20,449 bases of DNA from an uncultured Ruminococcus sp. (lineage in GTDB: Bacteria; Bacillota; Clostridia; Oscillospirales; Ruminococcaceae), in NCBI GenBank assembly GCA_900545125.1, contig UQXS01000019.1, positions 1 to 20,449 on the forward strand. The letters are read 5' to 3'. Under the pieces are notes generated by a model, which made no database searches, was not told the origin of the DNA, and worked only from the letters and a program-made list of their open reading frames with translations. Below, in pieces: positions 1 to 6,939 of this stretch (the stretch's first letter is position 1; every line of letters starts with the position of its first letter). Both the position numbers and the translations under genes were made by a program.

Positions 1-41
1 CGCTTAGGAGGCGAATGCTCTATCCCCTGAGCTACAGGCGC
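1..41 (-). tRNA. tRNA-Arg (anticodon CCU), partial
   Basis: Read on the minus strand, the tRNA begins at base 41 with a 7-nt acceptor strand (GCGCCTG). The T8-A9 linker, a D-arm with GCTC/GAGC stem and the 5' side of the anticodon arm follow. The anticodon loop reads CTCCTAA, so the anticodon is CCT and the tRNA decodes AGG. The window edge cuts the gene just after the anticodon loop, so the variable loop, T-arm and acceptor 3' strand are not visible. The D-arm and anticodon loop fit the canonical pattern, so the call is firm although partial. Confidence 0.93.
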
Positions 42-61
42 ATATTAATGCATCTTTATAT

Positions 62-90
62 ATTATATCAAAAAACAACTAATATTGCAA
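62..90 (-). promoter_or_regulatory. sigma-A promoter of tRNA-Arg
   Basis: On the minus strand there is a TTGCAA -35 box (85-90), a 17-nt spacer and a perfect TATAAT -10 box (62-67). Transcription would start near base 55, leaving a leader of about 14 nt before the mature tRNA 5' end at 41. Confidence 0.75.
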
Positions 91-101
91 GCTAAATTCT
101 A

Positions 102-130
102 TTGACAACAGTAGAAAAAAATGATATAAT
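102..130 (+). promoter_or_regulatory. consensus sigma-A promoter of the DIP1984 gene
   Basis: A perfect TTGACA -35 box (102-107), a 17-nt spacer and a perfect TATAAT -10 box (125-130) lie upstream of the gene at 184. This is the best consensus match in the window. It predicts strong constitutive transcription of the DIP1984 gene and probably of the structured RNA behind it. It sits back to back with the tRNA-Arg promoter. Confidence 0.88.
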
Positions 131-183
131 AAGAAAAAAATTCGGTATTTTTAAACAAATCCAATTCAAAAGAGGTATCAATT

Positions 184-636
184 ATGAAACTTGCTGAAGC
201 ATTACAGGAACGTGCTGATCTCAACAGAAATATTGAGCAGCTTAAATCACGTTTGTCTATAAACGCTATCACTCAGGAAAATGAAGCTCCTGCGGAAGAT
301 CCTGAAGCTCTGCTCGCCGAACTCGATTCTTCTGTTAAACGTCTTTGCGAGCTTATCTGTAAAATAAACATTACAAACTGCCATGTAACCAAAGACGGCA
401 AATCCATAACGGAACTTATCGCTGAACGTGATACTATTTCTGTACGTATAAACGCCTACAGGCAGCTTGTGAACAGCGCAAGTCAGACAGGCATGAGAGC
501 ACGTGCAAAAGAAATTAAAATCGTCAGCACCGTAAATGTGCAATCTATCCAGAAAAAAATTGACGCAATGTCAAAGGAATTACGACAGATCGACAACACT
601 ATCCAGGAACTCAACTGGACATCAGAACTTATCTGA
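184..636 (+). CDS. DIP1984 family protein
   Basis: This 150-residue, helix-rich, charged protein has no signal peptide or membrane segment. Its opening (MKLAEALQERADLNRNIEQL) is the hallmark of the DIP1984 family (DUF6847, sometimes mislabelled septicolysin), whose biochemical role is not established to my knowledge. Residues 1-27 and 120-145 look like amphipathic coiled-coil helices. A lysine/arginine-rich patch lies around residues 104-111 (RARAKEIK), which could contact nucleic acid; that is inference. The start is set by an AAGAGG Shine-Dalgarno site and the upstream consensus promoter. It stands alone on its strand and is followed within about 10 nt by a structured region carrying a tRNA T-arm. 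Family assignment is fairly sure; function is unknown. Confidence 0.85.
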   Translation: MKLAEALQERADLNRNIEQLKSRLSINAITQENEAPAEDPEALLAELDSSVKRLCELICKINITNCHVTKDGKSITELIAERDTISVRINAYRQLVNSASQTGMRARAKEIKIVSTVNVQSIQKKIDAMSKELRQIDNTIQELNWTSELI

Positions 637-643
637 TTACTAT

Positions 644-757
644 TCTGGTGTAGCCGTTCAGGGCGAATGCAAAAAAAGTTATTGAAAAATAACATCAGGT
701 TATCGTTCAGGCAGCGATAGGAGTTCAAATCTCCTGTTTAATGTTATGCCCAGACAG
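644..757 (+). ncRNA. putative tRNA-like structured RNA downstream of DIP1984
   Basis: Bases 719-735 form a canonical T-arm: a 5-bp stem (AGGAG/CTCCT) around the 7-nt loop TTCAAAT, with the G53-C61 closing pair and invariant T54, T55, C56 and A58. Two folds of the rest are possible. Model A is a larger element closed by 644-648/750-754 (TCTGG/CCAGA). It has a D-arm-like hairpin at 653-664 and a helix 690-695/741-746 (TAACAT/ATGTTA) enclosing stem 701-705/715-719 and the T-arm. Model B is a small AU-rich cloverleaf: acceptor 681-686/737-742, D-arm 690-693/699-702, anticodon-like stem 703-707/713-717, then the T-arm. No standard tRNA fits. It is probably co-transcribed with the upstream gene. 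The T-arm is seen directly; calling it a functional RNA is inference. Confidence 0.55.
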
Positions 758-1022
758 CGTATACTTGCAGTGATATCGTTATCGTCATTACCGTGCATTG
801 ACTGTCCGGCGAGGGTGTGGCTTGTGGGATATATACTCTCCTCTATTACAAAATATCCAGTATTGCTGACATAGATTTTGTCTGTCTGCGTTGTTGTCGT
901 CACCATACGACAGTATGCTTTCTTCCTCTGCCTTGACATACAAAATTTCTGTTCAGCATCTTTTGGACATTTTGCAATCGAGGCGAGTATAAAACTGATT
1001 CTCTCGATCAGAAATTAATATA
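758..1022. other. gene-less stretch between the tRNA-like element and the terminator
   Basis: No convincing gene lies here. A minus-strand reading frame (start at 939, ending at 700) has no Shine-Dalgarno site, no recognisable domain, and runs into the T-arm region. Visible structure is a 6-bp perfect hairpin at 895-912 (TGTCGT/ACGACA, loop CACCAT). There are also overlapping pairings near the end: 977-982 with 1003-1008 (ATCGAG/CTCGAT) and 995-999 with 1007-1011 (CTGAT/ATCAG). It may be the 3' part of a longer transcript that begins at the DIP1984 promoter, or simply spacer or decayed sequence. Confidence 0.4.
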
Positions 1023-1055
1023 AAATGAGCGTTCACAAAATGTGAACGCTCATTT
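1023..1055. terminator. bidirectional intrinsic terminator
   Basis: A perfect 15-bp inverted repeat (1023-1037 with 1041-1055) has a 3-nt AAA loop. Its core arms are GAGCGTTCAC/GTGAACGCTC. It is followed on the plus strand by a T6 run and on the minus strand by TTTTATATT. It can end the DIP1984/tRNA-like transcript from the left and the ftsEX-M23-ctpA transcript from the right. Confidence 0.88.
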
Positions 1056-1132
1056 TTTCATTCAAAATTAAAACAACTCTGTACAAAACACTCCAGATGT
1101 CTGTACACGCAATCTGCCTATATATTGTCATA

Positions 1133-1162
1133 ATACTAATCCCCTTAATCAAGGATTAGTAT
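1133..1162. repeat. 10-bp inverted repeat after the S41 gene
   Basis: Perfect arms ATACTAATCC (1133-1142) and GGATTAGTAT (1153-1162) flank a 10-nt loop, 25 nt past the S41 stop codon on the minus strand. No good U-tract follows on either strand. It is therefore more likely a 3'-end-stabilising hairpin or weak terminator than a full intrinsic terminator. Confidence 0.5.
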
Positions 1163-1187
1163 AAGATAGATCAGAAAGATATTAGTA

Positions 1188-2357
1188 TTACTCTGAAAGT
1201 TCTTCGTCAATGATTTCCAAAGCTTTATCAAGCTGCGAATCCACACCCACATCCTCATTCTGAATGGGATAATCCGGCGCAAGACCAACACCGTCGTAAC
1301 ATTCCGATTTTACTGTTCGGTACTCGGCAACGGTAAGAACTACAGCTCCGCCGCTTTCAAATTCAGTGGTAGACTGCATAACTCCCTTGCCGTACGACTG
1401 TTCACCAACCAGCTGTGCCTTGTCGAAATCCTTTAACGCTGCCGCAAATAGTTCGGCTGCACTTGCTGTTTCGCTGTTCATGATTACAACCATCGGCATA
1501 TTCAATTCCGAACTGTCGGAATATACCAGTGTTTCGGAATGACCGTCCTTATAATCCGCAACAGCTATTTTTCCTTCCGGCAGAAGCGGATCAAGACATT
1601 CTTCCAATGCGGTCACAATTCCTCCCGGATTATCTCTCAGATCGAAAACAAGTGCCTTTGCACCGTTTGATGTGAGCCGTTGGAGCAATTCTATAAATTG
1701 TTCCGACGTATTTTCTTTAAATCCGTCGATCTTGATATATCCGATGTATCCGTCGATCAATCTGCCTGTTACACTTGTCACTTCGATAGAGCGGCGTGTG
1801 AAATCGTAATCCGTATCAATACCGCTGCGGCGGATAGTCAGCTTAACACTTGTTCCCTCTGAGCCTTTAAGAGTTTCAACTGCTTCGTCAAAACCGATTT
1901 CTGTAACATCAGTACCGTCAACATGGATTATTGCATCGCCTGCAACTATTCCGACTTCGGCAGCCGGAGAGTTTTCAAGTACCTGTTCTATGCGGATATA
2001 TCCGCTTTCATCTTCCGCCAGAGTAAGACCAAGACCGATTATCTCACCTGCATTTTCGCTTTGTTCGTCGATATATTCTTCTTCAGACAGATAGCGTGAA
2101 TATGGATCGCCAAGACCGTCAACATATCCTTTCAGGATTCCGTCATTCAGTTCTGCTTCATTGATATCACCGTAGTAATTATCACGTATAAACGTATCAA
2201 GAAGCTGTAATGAATTGTATTTTTTTGCTTTCTGGTTTACATCTACGACCTTTTCATTAAAGCTCTGAAGTGAAAAGAAAGATGTCAGAATAAACGTTAC
2301 CGCCGATGCGATAGCTATAAGACTTATTGCAAGTCCGAGACTGATTTTTTTATTCAT
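1188..2357 (-). CDS. S41 family carboxyl-terminal processing protease (CtpA/CtpB-like)
   Basis: This 389-residue serine protease is anchored by one N-terminal hydrophobic segment (residues 6-30). An N-terminal helical region comes next, then a PDZ domain (about 103-185) and the S41 protease core (about 200-365). The Ser-Lys pair is intact: S299 in NSETASAAE and K324 in SYGKG, with the expected 25-residue spacing, and Q328 matches the third CtpB residue. The family cleaves C-termini of envelope proteins outside the membrane and is often regulated through the PDZ domain. It is the last gene of the ftsE-ftsX-M23 cluster, 76 nt after the hydrolase. A likely role is processing the hydrolase or another wall protein (inference). 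The start has only a weak Shine-Dalgarno site, so translation may be modest or the start may differ slightly. Confidence 0.93.
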   Translation of the reverse strand: MNKKISLGLAISLIAIASAVTFILTSFFSLQSFNEKVVDVNQKAKKYNSLQLLDTFIRDNYYGDINEAELNDGILKGYVDGLGDPYSRYLSEEEYIDEQSENAGEIIGLGLTLAEDESGYIRIEQVLENSPAAEVGIVAGDAIIHVDGTDVTEIGFDEAVETLKGSEGTSVKLTIRRSGIDTDYDFTRRSIEVTSVTGRLIDGYIGYIKIDGFKENTSEQFIELLQRLTSNGAKALVFDLRDNPGGIVTALEECLDPLLPEGKIAVADYKDGHSETLVYSDSSELNMPMVVIMNSETASAAELFAAALKDFDKAQLVGEQSYGKGVMQSTTEFESGGAVVLTVAEYRTVKSECYDGVGLAPDYPIQNEDVGVDSQLDKALEIIDEELSE

Positions 2358-2433
2358 TATTTTATCAAAACTTTCGATGTAACGATATAAGCAGCTAAAG
2401 CCGCTCTGTATGAGTAAATATTTCTCACTAATG

Positions 2434-3909
2434 TCAACGGCTTACGTAGCCCATAGGATCAGTTGCATAACCGTTTACACGAATCTCAAAATGAAGATGT
2501 GATCCGGTCGAAAAACCTGTACAGCCGATATAGCCGATAACCTGTCCCTGAGAAACATAATCGCCTACAGAAACATTAACAGAAGCCAGATGAGCATACA
2601 TTGTGGAATATGTACCGTCATGCTGAATAAGCACATAGTTTCCGTAATTACCTCCGCAGCCGCAGCCTCCATTATTCTTTGGATAATCGTGAGTACACGA
2701 ACTGCTTACAGCAATTACTGTACCGCCCTGCGATGCAACAGCCGCTCCGCCGTGAATTCCTGCATCACCGATATCTATACCGTTATGATTTCTGCCCCAG
2801 CGAGCACCGAACGGGCTTGAGATATATGAAAATCCAGGTGCTGGCCAGATAAATCCGCCTGATGTCTGCGGAGGAACATATGGGTCAGGATCAACCGTCG
2901 TGCCGGATGAGTCAGGATCATTTGATGTATTGCCGCCTCCTGTTGCAGGCTGCTGCTGTTGCTGCTGATTTGCCAGTTCCTCTTGTCTTTTGCGCTCAGC
3001 TTCAGCTGCTGCCTCCTGACGTTTCTTTTCCTCAGCCGCCTTCTGAATGGCATCGTAGATAGCCTTTTCTTCTGCATCATATTCCGCATTTATCTTTTCA
3101 AGATCAGCTACCTTTCCCTGAGCAATCTGTTCTTCCCTTTCGATACGGTCAATCTCGTCCTGAGTACTCCTCATTTTCTCGTCATATTCGCTAAGAGAAG
3201 CTTCCTTTTCTTCCTTGCGTTTTTCCTGACTTTCAAGCTTCATTTCAAGTGTAAGCCTTTCTGTTTCAAGTTCTGACTTGTTTTTTTCAAGACTGTCGAT
3301 GTCGTCAAGAATACCGTTGATAAGTTCCTCGTCGTATTCTGCCATACGATTTGCCATTTCGATTGTCGACATGATATCGTAAAAGCTTGAAGAACCTATG
3401 ACAATAGAAGCAAGATTATCATTTCCGGAAACATACATATTGAAAAGACGTTCCTTGAAAAGTTCAACACTCTCGTCAATCTCTTTTTCCTGAGCAGCAA
3501 TCTCATTGTCAAGATTGCTTATATTTGTTTCGGTTGCCTCTATATCGGAAGATATAGCCTCAAGTTCCGTATTAATGAGGGCGATATTATCACGCATCAG
3601 TTCGATCTGTTCTGTCAGCGTTTCCTGATATGCTTTCTTATTGCTTGCATTGCCCTGAAGTTCTGCGATCTGATTTTCAAGCTCTGCGATTTTTTCATTA
3701 TTGGCATCTCTTTCAGCCTGTATCTCATTGAGAGACTTTGCTGATGCTTCCGCTGCACTTTTCTTGCCTGACGGAACATTATTATAACCTGTCACCAAGG
3801 CAAAGGACAGTGCGGAGCACGTCAGAAATGAGAGAGTTTTTTTTAATATGCTTAATTTTTTCATATCCTTGCAGAACGTCTGCATCAGCCGGCGTCCTAC
3901 TCCTTTCAT
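2434..3909 (-). CDS. coiled-coil M23 murein hydrolase, FtsEX partner (EnvC/PcsB/CwlO-like role)
   Basis: The order is signal peptide (hydrophobic stretch about 25-41), long coiled coil (about 58-312), Q6 run and Pro/Ser/Gly-rich linker (315-352), then a C-terminal M23 peptidase domain (353-491). Zinc and catalytic residues are present: H375 and D379 (HNGID), H440 (YAHL), and H471/H473 (HLHFE). The helical part carries the LFKERLFNMYVSG-type motif of PcsB/CwlO-like proteins. It begins 8 nt after ftsX, so FtsEX very likely gates it to cut septal peptide cross-links. The M23 domain contains an unusual Cys/Gly-rich insertion (about 402-423). The ATG at 3909 has an AAGGA site 4 nt upstream. A later ATG (codon 16, MKKLSILKK) would give a more typical signal peptide, so the start is uncertain by about 15 residues. 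Confidence 0.93.
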   Translation of the reverse strand: MKGVGRRLMQTFCKDMKKLSILKKTLSFLTCSALSFALVTGYNNVPSGKKSAAEASAKSLNEIQAERDANNEKIAELENQIAELQGNASNKKAYQETLTEQIELMRDNIALINTELEAISSDIEATETNISNLDNEIAAQEKEIDESVELFKERLFNMYVSGNDNLASIVIGSSSFYDIMSTIEMANRMAEYDEELINGILDDIDSLEKNKSELETERLTLEMKLESQEKRKEEKEASLSEYDEKMRSTQDEIDRIEREEQIAQGKVADLEKINAEYDAEEKAIYDAIQKAAEEKKRQEAAAEAERKRQEELANQQQQQQPATGGGNTSNDPDSSGTTVDPDPYVPPQTSGGFIWPAPGFSYISSPFGARWGRNHNGIDIGDAGIHGGAAVASQGGTVIAVSSSCTHDYPKNNGGCGCGGNYGNYVLIQHDGTYSTMYAHLASVNVSVGDYVSQGQVIGYIGCTGFSTGSHLHFEIRVNGYATDPMGYVSR

Positions 3910-3917
3910 TAAAATCC

Positions 3918-4829
3918 TTATACGTCAATGTGACGCTTTGTACTGATAACACTGCCAAGAGCACCGATGAACGACCCTGCTACAAGATATGCAGCAAGAA
4001 CCAGTAATCTGATTTTACTGAATGGGATAAGATGACCCATTCCAAAAGCATTTATAAGATACTCCTGCGTCATAATAACGGCATAAAGCTTGCTGTATGC
4101 TGCCCATGTTATAAAGAAGCTGCCTATGCCGGCAAAAAGTCCTGTAACCATGCCCTCAACAAAAAACGGAAGACGGATAAATGCATTGGTTGCACCAACA
4201 TATTTCATGATCTGGATTTCCTCACGCCTTGCAAAAACGCTTGCCTTAGTGGTATTTGAAATCATTATCATAGATACCACCGCAAGGGCTATCACTATAG
4301 CGCCTGCTACGAGTGTTACCACACGACGCAGTTCTTTCAGAAATTCGGCTACCTGAATAGAGGACTTTGCATTAAATACATTCGGAAGCGCCGCTATTTC
4401 ATTGGTAGTCTGATCTATGATAGCAGTATCCTTGACGGTAATGCTAAAGCCGTCAGGCATAAAGCTGGCATCGTCCTTTATAAACATTTCAAACACCTTC
4501 TCACCGGAAGGTATCTTTGCTCTCTGCCTTTTCAGTGCTTCCTCTTTTGATATGAATTCCACTGACTTAACATTGTCGATTGCTTTTATATCCGCCTCTG
4601 CCTTCTTTATCACATCGTCCGAAACTCCCCTGTCCAGATTGACAGCGATCTCATTCTTGTCATTAAGTCCGAGTATCATTGAGTCCATATTTATGTACAA
4701 AAGCGATGCTGTTCCGACAAGGAGAAGCGAAATAAGCAGTACGCAGAATGTTGCAAAAGCCATCATTTTATTTTTCCAGATATTTTCAACGCCCTGATCT
4801 GCAAGATATTTGATACCGCTCAGTTTCAT
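3918..4829 (-). CDS. ftsX: cell division protein FtsX
   Basis: This 303-residue membrane subunit of the FtsEX complex has the usual length and plan: a cytoplasmic N-terminus, TM1 at about 22-46, an extracytoplasmic domain (about 47-165), then three more TM segments (about 168-190, 220-245, 270-290). FtsEX is an ABC-type mechanotransmitter: FtsE ATP hydrolysis moves the FtsX outer loop, which activates a peptidoglycan hydrolase. Its ATG overlaps the ftsE stop codon by 4 nt (ATGA), and a GGAGG site lies inside the ftsE end, so the two are translationally coupled. The hydrolase gene follows 8 nt later. Confidence 0.95.
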   Translation of the reverse strand: MKLSGIKYLADQGVENIWKNKMMAFATFCVLLISLLLVGTASLLYINMDSMILGLNDKNEIAVNLDRGVSDDVIKKAEADIKAIDNVKSVEFISKEEALKRQRAKIPSGEKVFEMFIKDDASFMPDGFSITVKDTAIIDQTTNEIAALPNVFNAKSSIQVAEFLKELRRVVTLVAGAIVIALAVVSMIMISNTTKASVFARREEIQIMKYVGATNAFIRLPFFVEGMVTGLFAGIGSFFITWAAYSKLYAVIMTQEYLINAFGMGHLIPFSKIRLLVLAAYLVAGSFIGALGSVISTKRHIDV

Positions 4830-5743
4830 CTTCCTGCACCTCCCGACGTTTTTTCACCGGTTATGGCGGCTATCACGTCATCAGCACTCATTTCGGTTAT
4901 AGGATCAGCCGGCATTGGAATATCATCTGCTGCATTTATAAATGCAGCGTCTTCTCCCTTGCTGAGCATGGATGAAGGATCTGATGCAGCTGTATATTCA
5001 TTCTGATATCCTCCGTCCGTCTCAGATGTACCTATAAGTTCCGGTTCTGAGCCAAGAATCATTTCCTCGTTTGCGCCAAGGATAACCTCGTCAAATACGA
5101 TTTCTCCATCAGTGATGTTTATAATTCTTCCTCCGAAATGGCGGACAAGATCATGCTCATGAGTTACCATAAGAATAGTAGTTCCCTGGTCGTTGATTCC
5201 TTTCAGAAGATCAACGATCTCATAAGAAAGCTCCGGATCAATATTTCCGGTCGGCTCGTCCGCAATGATAAGCTGCGGATCATTCACAAGCGCTCTTGCG
5301 ATAGCAACACGCTGCTTTTCGCCGCCTGAAAGCTCGTCCGGATATGAATTTGTCTTTGCGTGCAGACCCACAAGACTGATAACGTATGGAACACGCTTGC
5401 GGATATACTTGATAGGGGCATCAATAACACGAAGCACAAAAGCAATATTTTCGTAAACCGTCATTGACGGAATAAGCCTGAAATCCTGGAACACAAATCC
5501 GAGAGTACGGCGGAATTCAGGTATTTTACGTCTTTTAAGCTTGCTTAAATTATAGCCGTTTACGGTAACGACACCGCTTGTAGCGTCTATTTCTTTAAGC
5601 AAAAGCTTGATCATTGTACTTTTTCCCGCTCCGGATGAACCTACAACAAAGGCAAAATCGCCGTCGTTGATTTTCAGGCTGACGTTGTTCAGAGCGTCAA
5701 CTCCGCTGGAATAGGTTACGGATACGTTTTTAAGTTCTACCAA
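4826..5743 (-). CDS. ftsE: cell division ATP-binding protein FtsE with C-terminal extension
   Basis: Residues 1-218 are a complete FtsE-type ABC ATPase: Walker A GSSGAGKST (35-43), Q-loop Q86, signature LSGGE (138-142), Walker B LIIADE (158-163) and switch H195. It powers FtsX. The start codon is TTG, 7 nt after an AGGTG site; the following MVELKNVSVTY matches the family's opening, so the TTG is well supported. At 305 residues it is about 80 longer than usual FtsE proteins. The extra tail (about 219-305) is acidic, low in hydrophobicity and probably disordered, ending just where ftsX begins. It lies 47 nt behind the CdaR-like gene with no terminator between, so it may be co-transcribed with that regulator. 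Confidence 0.95.
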   Translation of the reverse strand: MVELKNVSVTYSSGVDALNNVSLKINDGDFAFVVGSSGAGKSTMIKLLLKEIDATSGVVTVNGYNLSKLKRRKIPEFRRTLGFVFQDFRLIPSMTVYENIAFVLRVIDAPIKYIRKRVPYVISLVGLHAKTNSYPDELSGGEKQRVAIARALVNDPQLIIADEPTGNIDPELSYEIVDLLKGINDQGTTILMVTHEHDLVRHFGGRIINITDGEIVFDEVILGANEEMILGSEPELIGTSETDGGYQNEYTAASDPSSMLSKGEDAAFINAADDIPMPADPITEMSADDVIAAITGEKTSGGAGR

Positions 5744-5790
5744 TGGATTACACCTGCCTTAATATGTGGAAGGAATTAAAAAATATATCA

Positions 5791-6876
5791 TCAGAACTTA
5801 ACAGGATTTGCAGAAAGATATTTCTTGACCATAAGAGCAATTTTGAAAATGATAGCGTGATCAAATTCACGAAGATCAAGACCAGTAAGCTTCTTGATCT
5901 TTTCAAGTCTGTACACCAGAGTATTTCTGTGTACGAAGAGTTTTCTTGAAGTTTCGGAAACGTTAAGATTGTTCTCGAAGAATTTCTGGATAGTAAAGAG
6001 CGTTTCATGGTCAAGCGACTCGATACTGCCTACCTTGAACACTTCATGAAGGAAAGTATCGCAGAGTGTCGTGGGAAGATGATAAATAAGACGTGCGATT
6101 CCGAGATTATCATAGCTTACAATGACCTTGTCGGTATCGAATACCTTGCCTACTTCAAGAGCCATCTGTGCTTCCTTGAAAGAGCGTGCCAGATCCTTTA
6201 CGCCGATAACAGCCGTACCAATGCCGACATTTACCCTCGTATAGAACTCACTGCTGAGAGTATCGGCAATAGAACGAGCCAGTTTTTCGAGATCTCTTGC
6301 ATCAACGGTGCTTTTAAGCTCCTTGACCAGAACGATATCGCTTTCGGTTATATTGAAAACAAAATCCTTGTTCTTATCCGGGAAAAGGTTCTGGATAACG
6401 TCATAAGCGGAGATATCGTTTGCCGAAATAATTCTGATAAGGAAAACGGCACGGCTGATTTCGGCATTGAAGTGAAGTTCTCTTGCCTTGATAACGATAT
6501 CTCCGGGGAGAACGTTGTCAAGGATAACATTCTTGATAAAGTTGTTTCTGTCATATTTTTCATCATAATACTGCTTGATATTGGAAAGTGTAATAGCCAG
6601 AATGCTTGCATATTTTGCGGCAGCGTCGTCAACGCCCTCTACAAAAACGGCGTAATCCGGTTTTACTCTTGAGCCGAAAGGCTTGTACGTGAAACCGTCA
6701 CGAATGAAAATGTCGTGTGAATCGCTGAGATCGAGCGAAACAAATTCGTTTGTCGTGCCGACTCTTGTAAGATCACTGCACGCAATGATAGTTGCGGTCT
6801 CATCCACAACTCCTATAGTGGCGTCAATAGTATCACGCATCTGATGAACTAAACCCTGAAATAATCTGTTAGACAT
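5791..6876 (-). CDS. CdaR/PucR-family transcriptional regulator
   Basis: This is a cytoplasmic regulator of about 361 residues. Its N-terminus (about 5-130, with IGVVDETATIIACSDL) resembles the sugar-diacid recognition domain. A GGDEF-like CdaR domain follows (about 140-265, including VNVGIGTAV). It ends in a PucR-type helix-turn-helix (about 298-355, with RKLFVHRNTLVYRLEKIKKL). Family members are activators responding to small molecules. The ligand here is unknown; nothing nearby suggests sugar-diacid metabolism. The first in-frame ATG is at 6927, but I place the start at 6876 because an AGAAGGG Shine-Dalgarno site sits 9 nt upstream of it. It precedes ftsE by 47 nt, which may make it a regulator of the division module or only a neighbour. 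A cluster of palindromes lies upstream. Confidence 0.85.
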   Translation of the reverse strand: MSNRLFQGLVHQMRDTIDATIGVVDETATIIACSDLTRVGTTNEFVSLDLSDSHDIFIRDGFTYKPFGSRVKPDYAVFVEGVDDAAAKYASILAITLSNIKQYYDEKYDRNNFIKNVILDNVLPGDIVIKARELHFNAEISRAVFLIRIISANDISAYDVIQNLFPDKNKDFVFNITESDIVLVKELKSTVDARDLEKLARSIADTLSSEFYTRVNVGIGTAVIGVKDLARSFKEAQMALEVGKVFDTDKVIVSYDNLGIARLIYHLPTTLCDTFLHEVFKVGSIESLDHETLFTIQKFFENNLNVSETSRKLFVHRNTLVYRLEKIKKLTGLDLREFDHAIIFKIALMVKKYLSANPVKF

Positions 6877-6939
6877 ATTGGACATCCCTTCTCGTAATTT
6901 AAATAATTTTTTATGTGCAAGCTGCAAGGGATATATATC

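Noticed and set aside
700..939. Minus-strand 79-codon reading frame in the gene-less region
   Set aside because: It has no Shine-Dalgarno site and no recognisable domain, and its end runs through the T-arm on the opposite strand. More likely chance.
1133..1162. Intrinsic terminator for the S41 operon
   Set aside because: The stem is good but no U-tract follows on either strand; the 1023-1055 hairpin is the better terminator.
2951..2970. CTG/TTG triplet run resembling a microsatellite
   Set aside because: It is the antisense of the polyglutamine stretch in the M23 protein linker; ordinary linker low complexity.
6007..6672. 221-codon plus-strand frame opposite the CdaR-like gene
   Set aside because: It is antisense to a well-supported gene, has no ribosome site and no family resemblance.
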